A stretch of DNA of 64,000 nucleotides from Cupriavidus basilensis (GCF_000832305.1 NZ_CP010536.1:3224001-3288000); one strand, 5' to 3'. Positions 16,147 through 26,908 are shown, counted from the first letter of the stretch. Program-made: numbers and translations. Notes: generated by a model not told the origin, from the letters alone.

Positions 16147-16359
16147 TCAGTACATCTTCTTCGGCAGCATCAGGCTGCGGATGCGCTTGTAGTGGCGCTT
16201 TTCGGCGGCAGCCTTCTTGCGCTTGCGCTCCGCCGTCGGCTTTTCGTAAAACTCGCGAGCCCGCAATTCAGTCAGCAAGCCGTTTTTCTCGATGGTGCGC
16301 TTGAAACGACGCATGGCAACTTCAAACGGCTCGTTTTCTTTAAGGTGGATCGTGGTCAT
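16147..16359 (-). CDS. rpsU: 30S ribosomal protein S21
   Basis: The 70-residue basic product ([19 protein letters not shown]..., ending [12 protein letters not shown]) is the full length of S21, which helps position mRNA on the 30S subunit near the anti-Shine-Dalgarno site. ATG 16359 was chosen because it gives the conserved family N-terminus; the longer frame to 16455 has no counterpart in S21. It heads the macromolecular synthesis operon. Confidence 0.98.
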   Translation of the reverse strand: MTTIHLKENEPFEVAMRRFKRTIEKNGLLTELRAREFYEKPTAERKRKKAAAEKRHYKRIRSLMLPKKMY

Positions 16360-16470
16360 TTTGCTGAAATAAGTAGCAGCTGTTAGCGGTTTTACGAAAG
16401 CTACAAGTGTAGCACAAGCGCTGTCAAGCCCGTATGGCGGTTTTTTTGCCGCCATGCTGCTTGACGCCGC

Positions 16471-17745
16471 TCAGGCCGTCCCCGCCACCATGGCCCTTGC
16501 GTTCTCGGCCACCGCCTGCCCGGCGGCCACGCCGGATGCCCAGGCCCACTGGAAGTTATAGCCGCCCAGCCACCCGGTGACGTCGACCACCTCGCCGATG
16601 AAATACAGGTTGGGCACGGTGCGCGCCATCATGGTCGCCGACGACAGCGCGCGCGTGTCCACGCCGCCGAGCGTGACCTCCGCCTTGCGGTAGCCCTCGG
16701 TGCCCGCCGGCACCAGTTGCCAGCTGTTGAGCGCCGCGCCGAGCCGGCGCAGTGCCTTGTCCGGCATATCGTGCAGCGGCTGCGCGCCGTTCAGGCCCGC
16801 TGCCGCGCACCAGGCGTCGGCCAGACGGGCCGGCAGGCGCTCGGCGAGCAGGTTGGCCAGGTGCTTGCGGCTGCCACCCTTTTGCTCGAGCAGCCACTCA
16901 CTGGCGTCGTTGCCGTCGAACAGGTCGATGGTGATCGGCGTGCCAGGGCGCCAGAAACTGGAAATCTGCAGCACGGCCGGGCCGGACAGGCCGCGATGGG
17001 TCCACAGCAAGTCCTCGCGGAAGGCGCCGGCCGTCTTGCCGCTTCCCGTCGCAATGTCCACCTCCATCGACACGCCGGCCAACGGCACGAACGGCGCCCA
17101 GCCCTGCCCGTCGAACGTCAGCGGCACCAGCGCCGGGCGCGTCTCGACAACGCCCAGCCCGAACTGGCGGGCAATGCGGTAGCCGATGTCGGTGGCGCCG
17201 ATCTTGGGGATGGACAGGCCGCCTGTGGCCACCACCAGCGCGCCGGCCCGCACCGGCCCGCTTGCCGTCATCAGCAGGAAATCGTCGCCCTCGCGCCTGA
17301 CCTCGTCCACGCCGCAGCCGGTGCGCCAGTGCACGTTGCCCTCGCCGCATTCGGCACGCAGCATCTCGATCACCTGCTCGGCGCTGTCGTTGCAGAAGAG
17401 TTGGCCGCGGTGTTTCTCGTGCCAGTCGATCTCATGCTTGCGCATCAGCGCGAGAAAATCCTGCGGCGTGTAGCGAGCGAGCGCGGAACGACAGAAGTGC
17501 GGATTAGCCGACAAGAAATTGGCCGGCCCCGCCTGCAGGTTGGTGAAATTGCAGCGTCCGCCACCGGAGATGCGGATTTTCTCCGCCACCTTGGTGGCGT
17601 GGTCGATCAGCACCACGCTGGCGCCCCCCTGCCCCGCCACAGCGGCGCACATCATGCCGGCGGCCCCGGCGCCAAGCACCGCCACGTCGAAGCGCCCTGC
17701 GCGCGCGCCGGCCTGGCCGGCCTCTGTGGTCTGCTTGCTGCCCAT
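16471..17745 (-). CDS. NAD(P)/FAD-dependent oxidoreductase, HI0933/YhiN family
   Basis: The 424-residue product, starting [10 protein letters not shown] at 17745, opens with an FAD-binding Rossmann motif ([17 protein letters not shown]), then [14 protein letters not shown], a hallmark of the HI0933 (BaiN-like) flavoprotein family, and ends with the conserved [24 protein letters not shown] and a helix. Members are soluble flavoenzymes with few assigned substrates; one relative (BaiN) has been linked to bile-acid reduction. The gene is divergent from tsaD, with 184 bases between starts. The actual substrate is unknown. Confidence 0.93.
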   Translation of the reverse strand: MGSKQTTEAGQAGARAGRFDVAVLGAGAAGMMCAAVAGQGGASVVLIDHATKVAEKIRISGGGRCNFTNLQAGPANFLSANPHFCRSALARYTPQDFLALMRKHEIDWHEKHRGQLFCNDSAEQVIEMLRAECGEGNVHWRTGCGVDEVRREGDDFLLMTASGPVRAGALVVATGGLSIPKIGATDIGYRIARQFGLGVVETRPALVPLTFDGQGWAPFVPLAGVSMEVDIATGSGKTAGAFREDLLWTHRGLSGPAVLQISSFWRPGTPITIDLFDGNDASEWLLEQKGGSRKHLANLLAERLPARLADAWCAAAGLNGAQPLHDMPDKALRRLGAALNSWQLVPAGTEGYRKAEVTLGGVDTRALSSATMMARTVPNLYFIGEVVDVTGWLGGYNFQWAWASGVAAGQAVAENARAMVAGTA

Positions 17746-17929
17746 GTCTGTCTTGCCCAATGAATGCCTGATTAGTGCCCGCGGAAGAAGCGCCGATTGT
17801 AGCGAAAAGCATGGCCAGCGCCGCTGTGCTACCCTGCTGGCCTCATGCCCGGCTGCCGGCCCGATGGTCGTCAGCCCGCTCCAACCCCTTGATTTGCCGG
17901 CCTCGCTTGATGCCGGCCTTGCCTCTCCC

Positions 17930-18970
17930 ATGCTTGTCCTCGGCATCGAATCCTCCTGCGACGAAACCGGCCTCGCGCTCTACGACACGCAATCCGGCCT
18001 GCTCGCCCACGCCCTGCATTCGCAGATCGCCATGCACCGCGACTACGGCGGCGTCGTGCCTGAACTCGCCTCGCGCGACCATATCCGCCGCGTGCTGCCG
18101 CTGTTGCAGCAGGTGCTTGACGAAGCCGGCCGCACCCGCGCCGACATCAACGCGATTGCCTTCACCCAAGGCCCCGGCCTGGCCGGCGCGCTGCTGGTGG
18201 GTGCGTCGGTGGCCAACGCCCTGGGCTTCGCACTGAACGTGCCGATGCTGGGCGTGCACCATCTCGAAGGCCACCTGCTGTCGCCGCTGCTGACAGCCAA
18301 TCCGCCGCCATTCCCGTTCGTTGCCTTGCTGGTTTCGGGCGGGCACACGCAGTTGATGGAAGTGCGCGGCATCGGTGATTACGCCTTGCTGGGCGAGACC
18401 CTGGACGATGCCGCCGGAGAAGCGTTCGACAAGACCGCCAAGCTGCTCGGCCTGAGCTACCCGGGCGGCCCGGAAGTCTCGCGGCTGGCTGAATTCGGCG
18501 TGCCCGGCACATACGCCCTGCCGCGTCCGATGCTGCATTCGGGCACCCTCGATTTCTCCTTCGCCGGCCTGAAAACCGCCGTGCTCACGCAAACCCGCAA
18601 GCTGGGCAATGTGTGCGAGCAGGACCGGGCCAACCTGGCGCGCTCCTTTGTCGATGCCATCGTCGACGTGCTGGCCGCCAAGTCGATGGCCGCGCTCAAG
18701 CAGACCGGCCACCGGCGCCTGGTGGTGGCCGGCGGCGTGGGCGCCAACCGGCAGCTGCGCGAGCGGCTGAACCAGCTTGGCGCGCAGAAGAAGATCGAGG
18801 TCTACTATCCGGACCTGGCCTTCTGCACGGACAACGGCGCCATGATCGCCTTCGCCGGCGCCATGCGCCTGCAAGCCGCGCCGGAGCTGGCCAAGCGCGA
18901 CTACGGCTACGGCGTGACGCCGCGCTGGGAGCTGTCGGACATCCGGCTGCCGGAGCGCCCCGCCGCCTGA
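17930..18970 (+). CDS. tsaD: tRNA N6-adenosine threonylcarbamoyltransferase TsaD
   Basis: The 346-residue product ([19 protein letters not shown]) matches TsaD/Gcp in length and shows the metal-binding pair in HHLEGH (His111, His115), [11 protein letters not shown], the nucleotide loop SGGHTQLM, and a C-terminal [16 protein letters not shown] and [14 protein letters not shown]. With TsaB, TsaC and TsaE it forms t6A at position 37 of ANN-decoding tRNAs. The start at 17930 gives the conserved N-terminus. A strong terminator follows its stop codon, shared with convergent folE2. Confidence 0.98.
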   Translation: MLVLGIESSCDETGLALYDTQSGLLAHALHSQIAMHRDYGGVVPELASRDHIRRVLPLLQQVLDEAGRTRADINAIAFTQGPGLAGALLVGASVANALGFALNVPMLGVHHLEGHLLSPLLTANPPPFPFVALLVSGGHTQLMEVRGIGDYALLGETLDDAAGEAFDKTAKLLGLSYPGGPEVSRLAEFGVPGTYALPRPMLHSGTLDFSFAGLKTAVLTQTRKLGNVCEQDRANLARSFVDAIVDVLAAKSMAALKQTGHRRLVVAGGVGANRQLRERLNQLGAQKKIEVYYPDLAFCTDNGAMIAFAGAMRLQAAPELAKRDYGYGVTPRWELSDIRLPERPAA

Positions 18971-18990
18971 AGCGAACGCCTCGATGCAGT

Positions 18991-19018
18991 AAAAAAGCCA
19001 CCTCACGGTGGCTTTTTT
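18991..19018. terminator. Bidirectional terminator between tsaD and folE2
   Basis: A 12-bp stem (AAAAAAGCCACC pairing with GGTGGCTTTTTT) with a TCAC loop lies in the 65-base gap between two convergent genes. A and T runs at both ends let it act in either direction. Confidence 0.92.
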
Positions 19019-19035
19019 ACTGAGGCACAGCGGGC

Positions 19036-19839
19036 TTACTGCGCGCGCTTGTCGCGCTCGATCACGGCGTAGGCGCTGTGATTGTGGATGGACTCGAAGT
19101 TCTCGGCCTCCAGCACATAGGCCACGATGCGATCGTCCGCATTCAGCCGCATGGCGATATCGCGCACCAGGTCCTCGACGAACTTGGGGTTCTCGTAAGC
19201 GCGCTCGGTGACAAACTTCTCGTCCGGGCGCTTGAGCAGGCCCCACAACTCGCACGAGGCTTCTTCTTCGGCCATGCGCACCAGCGCCTCGACCGGCAGG
19301 TCTGCCGCCAGCTCGACGTTCATGGTGATGTGCGAGCGCTGGTTGTGCGCGCCGTACTGCGAGATCTTCTTCGAGCACGGGCACAGGCTGGTGACCGGAA
19401 CCAGAGCTTTCAGGAAGACCTTGGTGGCGCCGTTGCGCACTTCGCCGATCAGCGTGACTTCATAGTCCATCAACGATTGCACGCCGGATACCGGCGCGGT
19501 CTTGTTGATGAAATACGGGAAGGTCACTTCGATGCGGCCAGCCTCGGCTTCCAGCTTGAGCAGCATCTTGTCGAGCAGCGTGCGGAAGCTCGCCAGTTCC
19601 AGCGGCTCGCGTTCTTCTTCCAGCAAAGCGACGAAACGCGACATGTGCGTGCCCTTCTGGTCGGCAGGCAGATGCACGTCGAGATTGAAGGTGCCGACGG
19701 TGGCCAGTACGCCGGCCGGCGTCTTCAGCGACAGGGGGTAACGCACGCCCTTCACGCCAACCCGCTGGATGGGGATCTGGCGGGTATCGAGGCTCGACTG
19801 CACGTCGGGCATCACAAAGGCGGGATTGATGTCATTCAT
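19036..19839 (-). CDS. folE2: GTP cyclohydrolase IB (FolE2)
   Basis: The 267-residue product starts [16 protein letters not shown] at 19839, with AGAGGAAA about 9 bases upstream. It carries the FolE2 core [19 protein letters not shown] (Cys153/Cys155, His165) and the C-terminal [11 protein letters not shown]. It converts GTP to 7,8-dihydroneopterin triphosphate, the first step of folate synthesis. Unlike FolE it can use metals other than zinc. It lies after dxs on the same strand, with 248 bases and a hairpin between, so it probably has its own promoter. Confidence 0.96.
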   Translation of the reverse strand: MNDINPAFVMPDVQSSLDTRQIPIQRVGVKGVRYPLSLKTPAGVLATVGTFNLDVHLPADQKGTHMSRFVALLEEEREPLELASFRTLLDKMLLKLEAEAGRIEVTFPYFINKTAPVSGVQSLMDYEVTLIGEVRNGATKVFLKALVPVTSLCPCSKKISQYGAHNQRSHITMNVELAADLPVEALVRMAEEEASCELWGLLKRPDEKFVTERAYENPKFVEDLVRDIAMRLNADDRIVAYVLEAENFESIHNHSAYAVIERDKRAQ

Positions 19840-20054
19840 ATCGATCAGGTTTCCTCTACGGTCGCGGCATTTTTCGCAGTCAACCTTGCCGCGCAACGAG
19901 TGTGAAACCGCGGGGATGGCAAAGCCGATGGCTTCCCGCAGCTGCGAACACAGAACCTTGGATTCTAAGGGAATTTGCCTTTGACTGCCCACGAGCGGGA
20001 CGATACCCGTACGGGGAGCACGGGTGATGGCATCGGGAAACCATCAGGAAAACC

Positions 20055-20081
20055 GGCGCGCCCGCAAGCCGCGGGCGCGCC
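20055..20081 (-). terminator. GC-rich hairpin after dxs
   Basis: GGCGCGCCCGC pairs with GCGGGCGCGCC over 11 bp around a 5-base loop, followed on the minus strand by GGTTTTCC. It starts a few bases after the dxs stop codon and probably ends the xseB-ispA-dxs transcript. The short T tract makes it a weaker call than the other terminators. Confidence 0.6.
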
Positions 20082-20087
20082 GTTGGC

Positions 20088-21998
20088 TCAGGCCGCGCGG
20101 GTGGCGACGGCAGGCTGGGCCAGGTTGAAGCGCTCGCGCACCGATTGCTCGATGCCCTTGGCATCCAGCCCGCACTGCGACAGCAGGAAGGCCGGGTCGC
20201 CATGATCGACGAAGCGGTCAGGCAGGCCGAGCTGCAGCACCGGCATGGCGATACCGGCGGCAGCCAGCGCTTCGAGCACCGCGCTGCCTGCGCCGCCCAT
20301 CACACAGCCTTCTTCAACGGTGACGAGGTAGTCATGCTCGCTCGCGAGCTTCTTCACCAGTTCTTCGTCGAGCGGCTTGACAAAGCGCATGTTGGCCACC
20401 GAGGCGTCGAGCGCCTCGGCCGCACCCAGCGCCGGATGCAGCATCGAGCCGAATGCCAGGAAGGCCACGCGCTGGCCGGCGCGCGCGCCGCCCGTACGGC
20501 GCATCTCGCCCTTGCCCACCGGCAGCGCGGTGAGCGCGGCCCCGGTCGCCACACCGGTGCCGGCGCCGCGCGGGTAACGCACGGCGGTCGGGCAATCCTG
20601 CTGGTACGCGGTGGTCAGCAACTGGCGGCATTCGTTCTCGTCGGCCGGCGTCATCACCATCATGTTGGGGATGCAACGCAGGAACGCGATATCGTAGGCA
20701 CCTGCGTGGGTAGCGCCGTCGGCGCCGACCAGGCCGGCGCGGTCGAGTGCGAACACCACCGGCAGATTCTGCAGCGCCACGTCGTGGATCAGCTGGTCAT
20801 AGCCGCGCTGCAGGAACGTGGAGTAGATCGCCAGCACGGGCTTGAGCCCTTCGCAGGCCAGCCCGCCGGCGAACGTCACGGCATGCTGCTCCGCGATGCC
20901 CACGTCGTAGTAGCGGCTGGGGAAGCGCTTCTCGAACTCGACCATGCCGGAGCCTTCGCGCATGGCCGGCGTCACCGCCACCAGCTTGGGGTCGGCGGCG
21001 GCCATGTCGCACAGCCATTCGCCGAACACCTGCGTGTAGGTCTTGCGGGCGGGCTTGGTCGACGGGCGGATGCCTTCGGCCGGGTTGAACTTGCCGGGAC
21101 CGTGGTACAGGATCGGGTCGGCCTCGGCCAGCTTGTAGCCCTGACCCTTCTTGGTAACCACGTGCAGGAACTGCGGGCCGCCGCCTTCGAGGGCGCGCTG
21201 GCGGATGTTCTGCAGCGTCGGCACCAGCGATTCGAGATCATGGCCGTCGATCGGGCCGATGTAGTTGAAGCCGAACTCCTCGAACAGCGTCGCCGGCACC
21301 ATCATGCCCTTGGCATGTTCCTCGAAGCGCTTGGCGAACTCGAGCACCGGCGGGGCAACCGACAGCACGCGCTCGATGCCCTTCTTGGTGGCCGCGTAGA
21401 ACTTGCCGCTCATCAGCCGCGCGAGGTGGCTGTTGAGCGCGCCCACCGGCGGCGAGATCGACATGTCGTTGTCGTTGAGCACCACCAGCAGCGGCAGGTC
21501 CTTGTAGACACCGGCGTTGTTCATGGCCTCGAAGGCCATGCCGGCGGTCATCGCGCCGTCACCGATCACGGCGATGGAAACGCGCTTCTCGCCCAGCGTG
21601 CGGGCGCCCAGCGCCATGCCCAGCGCAGCCGAGATGGAGGTGGAGGAATGCGCGGTGCCGAAGGTGTCGTACTCGCTCTCCGAGCGGCGCGGGAAGCCCG
21701 AGATGCCGCCCCACTGGCGCAGCGAATGCATGCGGTCGCGGCGACCGGTCAGGATCTTGTGCGGATAGCTTTGGTGCCCCACGTCCCAGACGACGCGGTC
21801 GTCCGGTGTATTGAACACATAGTGCAGGGCAATGGTCAGCTCGACCGTGCCCAGGTTGGACGACAGGTGGCCGCCGGTTTGCGACACCGATTCGAGCACG
21901 TAGGCGCGGAGTTCGTCAGCCAGTGTCTTGAGCTGGCGGCGGTCCAGCCTGCGAAGGGCTGCGGGGTCGTCAATAGTTTTGAGCAGTGCGTAGGTCAT
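20088..21998 (-). CDS. dxs: 1-deoxy-D-xylulose-5-phosphate synthase
   Basis: The 636-residue product (start [12 protein letters not shown] at 21998) has the transketolase-like Dxs layout: [38 protein letters not shown], the thiamine diphosphate site [16 protein letters not shown], and the pyrimidine and C-terminal domains ([29 protein letters not shown]). It condenses pyruvate and glyceraldehyde 3-phosphate, committing carbon to the MEP isoprenoid pathway. It follows ispA after 59 bases in the order xseB-ispA-dxs. Confidence 0.98.
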   Translation of the reverse strand: MTYALLKTIDDPAALRRLDRRQLKTLADELRAYVLESVSQTGGHLSSNLGTVELTIALHYVFNTPDDRVVWDVGHQSYPHKILTGRRDRMHSLRQWGGISGFPRRSESEYDTFGTAHSSTSISAALGMALGARTLGEKRVSIAVIGDGAMTAGMAFEAMNNAGVYKDLPLLVVLNDNDMSISPPVGALNSHLARLMSGKFYAATKKGIERVLSVAPPVLEFAKRFEEHAKGMMVPATLFEEFGFNYIGPIDGHDLESLVPTLQNIRQRALEGGGPQFLHVVTKKGQGYKLAEADPILYHGPGKFNPAEGIRPSTKPARKTYTQVFGEWLCDMAAADPKLVAVTPAMREGSGMVEFEKRFPSRYYDVGIAEQHAVTFAGGLACEGLKPVLAIYSTFLQRGYDQLIHDVALQNLPVVFALDRAGLVGADGATHAGAYDIAFLRCIPNMMVMTPADENECRQLLTTAYQQDCPTAVRYPRGAGTGVATGAALTALPVGKGEMRRTGGARAGQRVAFLAFGSMLHPALGAAEALDASVANMRFVKPLDEELVKKLASEHDYLVTVEEGCVMGGAGSAVLEALAAAGIAMPVLQLGLPDRFVDHGDPAFLLSQCGLDAKGIEQSVRERFNLAQPAVATRAA

Positions 21999-22057
21999 GA
22001 TGTCCGTTCGGCGGCCGGATTCTTGTGCCCGGTTGTCGGTTTTTCCTGCGTATCCAT

Positions 22058-22987
22058 TCAATTCGAGCGCAGCACGATGAGATCGGCCAGTTCGCCCAGG
22101 CGTCGGGCGCGCGCGCCGAACACCGCCAGCGCTTCGTGCGCCGTGGCCCGAAGCTGCTGCGCCAACTGGCGTGCAGGCTCGAGCCCCATCAGCGACACGT
22201 AGGTCGGCTTGTCGTTTGCGGCGTCCTTGCCGGCGGTCTTGCCCAGCGTGGCGGTATCCGCGGTCACGTCGAGGATATCGTCCACCACCTGGAACGCCAG
22301 GCCCACGGCTGCGGCGTAGCGGTCAAGCGCGGCCAGGCCGGCTTCGTCCACGGCACCGCAGCAGGCGCCCATGCGCACGCTGGCGCGCAGCAACGCACCG
22401 GTCTTCATGCGATGCATGCCTTCCAGTTCTTCCAGCGACATGGCCAGGCCGACATGCTGCAGGTCGATCGCCTGCCCGCCTGCCATGCCCACCGAGCCGG
22501 AGGCCCGGGCCAGTTCCGCTACCAGGCGCAGGCGCGCGGCAGCGTCGAGCGAGGCCAGCAAGGCCGATTCGGCCAGCACCACGAAGGCCTGGGTCTGCAG
22601 CGCGTCGCCCACCAGCAGCGCCGTCGCTTCATCGTAGGCCTTGTGCACGGTGGGACGGCCACGACGCAAATCGTCATCGTCCATGCAGGGCATATCGTCA
22701 TGCACCAGCGAGTACGCGTGGATCATCTCCACCGCGCTGGCTGCCGCGTCGCAGGCCTCGGGGGCAGCACCCGCCACTTCACCCGCCGCGTGCACCAGCA
22801 AGGGGCGAACCCGCTTGCCACCGCCGAGCACAGCATACCGCATGGCTTCGTGCAGCGTGCAAGGCACTGTTTGCGCAGCCGGCAGCCCGGCGTCGAGCGC
22901 GGCCTCGGTCCTGGCGCCCGTGGCGCGCATCCAGGCAGCGAAATCGCCGGCTTCGGTAGCTTCGGTAGTTTGATGCGATTCGCTCAT
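22058..22987 (-). CDS. ispA: Farnesyl diphosphate synthase (polyprenyl synthetase)
   Basis: The 309-residue product contains the first Asp-rich motif [14 protein letters not shown] (97-110), the second motif [17 protein letters not shown] and KTGALLRAS, all typical of short-chain trans-prenyltransferases. It joins isopentenyl and dimethylallyl diphosphates into farnesyl diphosphate, using the products of the pathway begun by Dxs. Its start codon overlaps the xseB stop by 4 bases, indicating translational coupling. Confidence 0.97.
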   Translation of the reverse strand: MSESHQTTEATEAGDFAAWMRATGARTEAALDAGLPAAQTVPCTLHEAMRYAVLGGGKRVRPLLVHAAGEVAGAAPEACDAAASAVEMIHAYSLVHDDMPCMDDDDLRRGRPTVHKAYDEATALLVGDALQTQAFVVLAESALLASLDAAARLRLVAELARASGSVGMAGGQAIDLQHVGLAMSLEELEGMHRMKTGALLRASVRMGACCGAVDEAGLAALDRYAAAVGLAFQVVDDILDVTADTATLGKTAGKDAANDKPTYVSLMGLEPARQLAQQLRATAHEALAVFGARARRLGELADLIVLRSN

Positions 22988-23283
22988 TCCAGGTCTCCGG
23001 CGTCGGCGGCCATGGGCTTGAGCACATCGCCCTCCAGCACTTTAACCTGTTGTTCCACGCGTTCGAGCATCTGCTGGCAGTACCTGACCAGTTCGGCCCC
23101 GCGCTTGTACGCGGCCAAAGAATCTTCCAGCGGCAAGGCGCCGCCCTCCATGCTGGCTACCAGTGCCTCCAGTTCGGCCATGGCGGCCTCGTAGGAGGCG
23201 GGCGGCGCGGAGGCGGACCGCTGGTCGGTCGCGGCCGGATCGGCCTGGGCCGGGGAGCTCGTAGTCTTTGGCATTGCGGACAT
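22984..23283 (-). CDS. xseB: Exodeoxyribonuclease VII small subunit
   Basis: The 99-residue product has an Ala/Pro/Ser-rich leader (about 1-28) followed by the compact XseB core [33 protein letters not shown] and a helix ending in the acidic tail. XseB binds XseA to make the single-strand exonuclease. The start is taken at 23283; a second ATG at 23274 is equally possible, and neither has a strong ribosome-binding site. Its stop overlaps ispA. Confidence 0.9.
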   Translation of the reverse strand: MSAMPKTTSSPAQADPAATDQRSASAPPASYEAAMAELEALVASMEGGALPLEDSLAAYKRGAELVRYCQQMLERVEQQVKVLEGDVLKPMAADAGDLE

Positions 23284-23632
23284 TGAATCTGGGGAAGCTG
23301 GGATTTTACGCCAAAGCGGGACATTGCCCGCATCCCATGCAACAAGGGGCATGGACAGCGTTGCCGGAAAGTGACTTGTGCGCTTGGGTCGTCTTTCCGA
23401 ATGCGCCCCGAACGACACCTCCATGACGACCCGGGTCGACTTTTTCGCTAAAAAGGCTAAATAATCAGTCCCTTAACTTTTTCGCTCGGGTACAATCCGC
23501 GGTTCGTCAGCGCGATCTCCATCTGTCGGTCCAGAAGCGGGCCAGGGCGCGGCTGACTGTCTTTCCCATATCGATTTCTTTTTCGATGGTTGGGTTGTTC
23601 ACTGCTTTCGCCTGTCATAGGGAGTGGGGATA
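23284..23632 (+). other. Divergent intergenic region, 349 bases
   Basis: The gap between xseB and the Rieske oxygenase gene must hold promoters for both. It contains an AT-rich patch near 23439-23500 in which ACTTTTTCGCT occurs twice about 37 bases apart, a short inverted repeat (CTTTTT-cgct-AAAAAG, 23440-23455), and a TACAAT hexamer at 23491-23496 that could serve as a plus-strand -10 element, although no good -35 lies at the right distance. No coding frame was recognised. Confidence 0.5.
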
Positions 23633-24736
23633 ATGTCCAATCTCAGCACCGCGCTGAAACTGGTGCCGGCTGATACGCAGTTGCCCGTAAACGTCTACAT
23701 CGACGAGGCACTGCATCAACAAGAACTGGAACTGCTGTTCAAGAAGGGCCCGGGCTATGTCGGCCACGAACTGATGATCCCCGAAGCGGGCGATTTTCAG
23801 GCGCTGGCCGCCGAGGACGAGGGCCGCATCCTGGTACGGAATGCCGACGGGATCGAGCTCATGTCCAATGTCTGCCGCCATCGGCAGGCCATCATGCTCA
23901 ATGGCCGCGGCAATGCGAAGAACATTGTCTGCCCCTTGCACCGCTGGACCTACGACCTGAAGGGCGAACTGCTCGGCGCGCCGCATTTCGCCGAGCGTCC
24001 GTGCGTCCATCTGAACCGCTCGCCGCTACAGAACTGGAACGGCCTGCTGTTCGAGGGCCAGCGCGACGTTCGGGCCGACCTGGCACGCCTGGGCGTGGCC
24101 GAAGACCTGAACTTCGAAGGCTACCTGCTCGACCACGTCGAGATCCACGAGTGCAACTACAACTGGAAGACCTTTATCGAGGTCTATCTGGAGGACTACC
24201 ACGTCGTGCCGTTCCACCCGGGCCTCGGGAGCTTTGTCTCCTGCGACGACCTGAGCTGGGAGTTCGGCGACTGGCACAGCGTCCAGACCGTTGGGTTGCA
24301 CGCGGGCCTGAAGCGCCCGGGCAGCCCCACGTACCAGAAGTGGCATGAGGCCGTGCTGCGCTTCAACAACGGCGTGCTGCCCAAGTACGGCGCGATCTGG
24401 CTCACCTACTACCCCAACATCATGGTGGAGTGGTATCCGAACGTGCTGGTGGTCTCCACCCTGCACCCGCTCGGGCCGAACAAGACGCGCAACGTCGTGG
24501 AGTTCTACTACCCCGAGGAAATCGCGCTGTTCGAGCGCGAGTTCGTCGAGGCCGAGCGCGCCGCCTACATGGAAACCTGCATCGAGGACGACGAGATCGC
24601 CGAGCGCATGGATGCCGGGCGCCGGGCGCTGGCCAAACGCGGCGTCAGCGAGACCGGCCCGTACCAGTCGCCCATGGAGGACGGTATGCAGCACTTTCAT
24701 GAATGGTATCGCCGCGCCATGTCCTTTACGGACTGA
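23633..24736 (+). CDS. Rieske-type ring-hydroxylating oxygenase, alpha subunit-like
   Basis: The 367-residue product starts at ATG 23633 behind TAGGGAGTGGGG. It has a Rieske [2Fe-2S] domain (CRHR at 81-84 and CPLHRW at 100-105, giving Cys81/His83/Cys100/His103) and a C-terminal START-like catalytic domain with the mononuclear-iron motif EDYHVVPFH (His190, His195). This is the layout of aromatic or quaternary-amine oxygenase terminal components. No reductase, ferredoxin or beta subunit lies nearby, so electrons must come from a protein encoded elsewhere. The substrate cannot be told from sequence. A strong terminator follows. Confidence 0.92.
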   Translation: MSNLSTALKLVPADTQLPVNVYIDEALHQQELELLFKKGPGYVGHELMIPEAGDFQALAAEDEGRILVRNADGIELMSNVCRHRQAIMLNGRGNAKNIVCPLHRWTYDLKGELLGAPHFAERPCVHLNRSPLQNWNGLLFEGQRDVRADLARLGVAEDLNFEGYLLDHVEIHECNYNWKTFIEVYLEDYHVVPFHPGLGSFVSCDDLSWEFGDWHSVQTVGLHAGLKRPGSPTYQKWHEAVLRFNNGVLPKYGAIWLTYYPNIMVEWYPNVLVVSTLHPLGPNKTRNVVEFYYPEEIALFEREFVEAERAAYMETCIEDDEIAERMDAGRRALAKRGVSETGPYQSPMEDGMQHFHEWYRRAMSFTD

Positions 24737-24800
24737 CCCGCCAGCCAAGGCCCAGCGGGCCACGGCATCGACAGCGCAGCGCAGCGACGAAGCAAGCAAG

Positions 24801-24830
24801 CAAAACGGACCGCCCAGGCGGTCCGTTTTG
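24801..24830 (+). terminator. Intrinsic terminator after the Rieske oxygenase gene
   Basis: A 14-bp stem, CAAAACGGACCGCC pairing with GGCGGTCCGTTTTG, with a CA loop and an upstream A tract, lies 64 bases after the stop codon. The T run is short (TTTTG) but the stem is perfect. Confidence 0.85.
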
Positions 24831-25000
24831 CCTTTGGTGCGGTGCACACTCGCTGATACAATCGCCGCTTCCGGTGTGCGCCCGGCGCCTCGCCGCCCGC
24901 CATGCCGGCCATCCGCCCCATGCGGAGCCTTTCGCGATCCAGTTCCCCGCCCCCGCCAGGAGCCGTTTCGCGCGCTGTCCATTCTTCCTTTCGCCCCACC

Positions 25001-25921
25001 ATGCAATCGCTCTGGATGCTGTTCGCCGCCTTCGCCTTCTCGTTGATGGGGGTGGGCGTCAAGCTGGCATCCGAGATCTATGCCACGGGCGAGATCGTGT
25101 TCTACCGCAGCCTGATCGGCGTGGTCATCATGTGGACGGTGCTGGCTTCATCCGGCACCTCGGTGCGCACACCGCACATGGCCATGCATATCAAGCGCAG
25201 CTTGTTCGGCGTGACCGCCCTGCTGCTGTGGTTCACCTCGATCACCATGCTGCCGCTGGCCACGGCAATGACTCTGAATTACATGTCGCCAGTCTGGATC
25301 GCGCTGATCCTGGGCGCCGGCGCGGCCTTGACCGGCACCGGCGGCGCGGACCGCAAGCTGATCGGCGCCATCCTGATGTCGTTCGGCGGCGTCATCTGCT
25401 TGCTGCAGCCTTCCGTCGGCCATAACCAGCTCACCGGCGGCCTGATCGGCCTGATCTCCGGCATGTTCACCGCGCTGGCCTATGTCGAAGTGCGCCAGCT
25501 CGGTCAGCTGGGCGAGCCCGAAGGCCGCATCGTGTTCTATTTCTCGGCGGTCGGGATGGTGGTAGGCCTGGCGTGGATGCTGTACACCGGCCCGAGCACC
25601 CACACCTGGCGCGGCGCGGGCCTGCTGCTGGCCATCGGCATCCTGGCCACGCTCGGCCAGACCGCGATGACGCGCGCCTACAAGCGCGGCAACACGCTGC
25701 TCACCGCCAACCTGCAATACGCCGGCATCGTGTTCTCCAGCCTGTGGGGCATGATTGTCTGGCGCGACCAGCTCAACTGGCTGTCTTGGGTTGGCATGGC
25801 ACTCATCATTGCCAGCGGCATCGCCACCACGTTGACGCGGGCGCGCGAAGGCTCCAACCGGCAGCCAACCGCCGATACCCCGGTCAAGTCGGCCGAGGCG
25901 GAAGTGCACCCCGAGGTGTAG
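25001..25921 (+). CDS. DMT-superfamily (EamA) transporter
   Basis: The 306-residue product starts MQSLWMLFAAFAFSLMGVGVKLASE at 25001 and has about ten hydrophobic helices arranged as two EamA repeats (about 1-135 and 148-285). Such proteins are inner-membrane exporters for amino acids, drugs or metabolites. The second repeat contains TAMTRAYKRGNTLLTANLQYAGIVFSSLWG, typical of the family. The C-terminal 25 residues are hydrophilic. It lies 99 bases before the sulfurtransferase gene on the same strand. The substrate is not known. Confidence 0.92.
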   Translation: MQSLWMLFAAFAFSLMGVGVKLASEIYATGEIVFYRSLIGVVIMWTVLASSGTSVRTPHMAMHIKRSLFGVTALLLWFTSITMLPLATAMTLNYMSPVWIALILGAGAALTGTGGADRKLIGAILMSFGGVICLLQPSVGHNQLTGGLIGLISGMFTALAYVEVRQLGQLGEPEGRIVFYFSAVGMVVGLAWMLYTGPSTHTWRGAGLLLAIGILATLGQTAMTRAYKRGNTLLTANLQYAGIVFSSLWGMIVWRDQLNWLSWVGMALIIASGIATTLTRAREGSNRQPTADTPVKSAEAEVHPEV

Positions 25922-26020
25922 GATCTGGGGTGGCGGAGCGTGCTCACCCCGCCGCCCGCGCCCGCCCGTGCCGCCCGCCCGTGCCGTTGCAGCGCGACTA
26001 TCCCAATCCAAGGTTACGCC

Positions 26021-26878
26021 ATGTTCACCACCCTGATCTCCAGCCAGGACCTGCGCGCGCTGCGCGACGACGGCAGCCGCCACAGCGTCCTGATCGACTG
26101 CAGTTTCGACCTGGCCAACGCGGCCGCCGGACGCGAGGCCTATCACCTGGGCCATCTTCCCGGCGCCTTCTACCTGCACCTGGACAACGAACTGTCCGGC
26201 GAGAAGACCGGCACCAACGGCCGGCACCCGCTGCCGGACCCGAACACGCTGAGCGCGCGCCTGCGCGTGCTGGGCGTAGACGAAGACACCCAGGTCATTG
26301 CCTACGACGCGCAGGGCGGCATGTACGCGGCGCGCGCCTGGTGGCTGTTGCGCTGGCTGGGCCACAGCGCGGTGGCCGTGCTGGATGGCGGCAAGAATGC
26401 GTGGGTGGCGGCAGGCCTGCCGCTCGAGTCGGGCAACACGCCAGAGCCCGAAACCCCGGGCAACCTGACGCGCAAGGCCTCGCTGGTCGCCATGGTGGAT
26501 ACCGATGCCGTGCTGGCGAACCTGGCAAACCCGACCCGGCTGGTGGTGGACGCCCGTGCGGCAGACCGCTTCCGTGGCGAGAACGAAACGCTGGACCCGG
26601 TGGGTGGGCATATCCCCGGCGCGGCCAACCGCTTCTTCAAGGACAACCTGGAGGGAAACGGCAGTTTCAAGCCGGCTAGCGCGTTGCGCCAGGAGTTCGG
26701 GCAAGTGCTGGGCAGCAAGCCGGCCAGCGAGGCGATCATGCAGTGCGGCTCGGGCGTGACCGCGTGCCACAACCTGCTGGCACTGGAGGTGGCCGGCATG
26801 CCGGGCGCCGCGCTCTATCCGGGCTCGTGGAGCGAGTGGTGCGCCGACCCGGCGCGGCCAGTGGCAAGCGGGTCCTGA
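26021..26878 (+). CDS. Rhodanese-like sulfurtransferase (thiosulfate/3-mercaptopyruvate type)
   Basis: The 285-residue product has two rhodanese domains (about 1-140 and 160-282). The second holds the active-site loop CGSGVTACH with Cys242; the CGSGVTA form is characteristic of 3-mercaptopyruvate sulfurtransferases, while thiosulfate enzymes usually carry CRKGVTA. The inactive first domain has D in place of the cysteine (YDAQGGMYAAR). It moves sulfane sulfur to acceptors such as cyanide or thiols in the cytoplasm. The start was set at 26021, which gives the conserved N-terminus. Confidence 0.93.
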   Translation: MFTTLISSQDLRALRDDGSRHSVLIDCSFDLANAAAGREAYHLGHLPGAFYLHLDNELSGEKTGTNGRHPLPDPNTLSARLRVLGVDEDTQVIAYDAQGGMYAARAWWLLRWLGHSAVAVLDGGKNAWVAAGLPLESGNTPEPETPGNLTRKASLVAMVDTDAVLANLANPTRLVVDARAADRFRGENETLDPVGGHIPGAANRFFKDNLEGNGSFKPASALRQEFGQVLGSKPASEAIMQCGSGVTACHNLLALEVAGMPGAALYPGSWSEWCADPARPVASGS

Positions 26879-26908
26879 TGGCGGGCGGCGCAAGCCGCCC
26901 GGGCCAGC

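Noticed and set aside
16435..16456. ATGGCGG-T7-GCCGCCAT symmetric sequence between rpsU and the flavoprotein gene considered as a terminator
   Set aside because: The T run lies in the loop rather than after the stem, and the site is close upstream of rpsU on the minus strand; its function is unclear.
26882..26901. CGGGCGGC-gcaa-GCCGCCCG hairpin between the sulfurtransferase and ZIP genes considered as a terminator
   Set aside because: Stem is good and the place is convergent, but there is no T run on either strand, so it is not listed as a feature.
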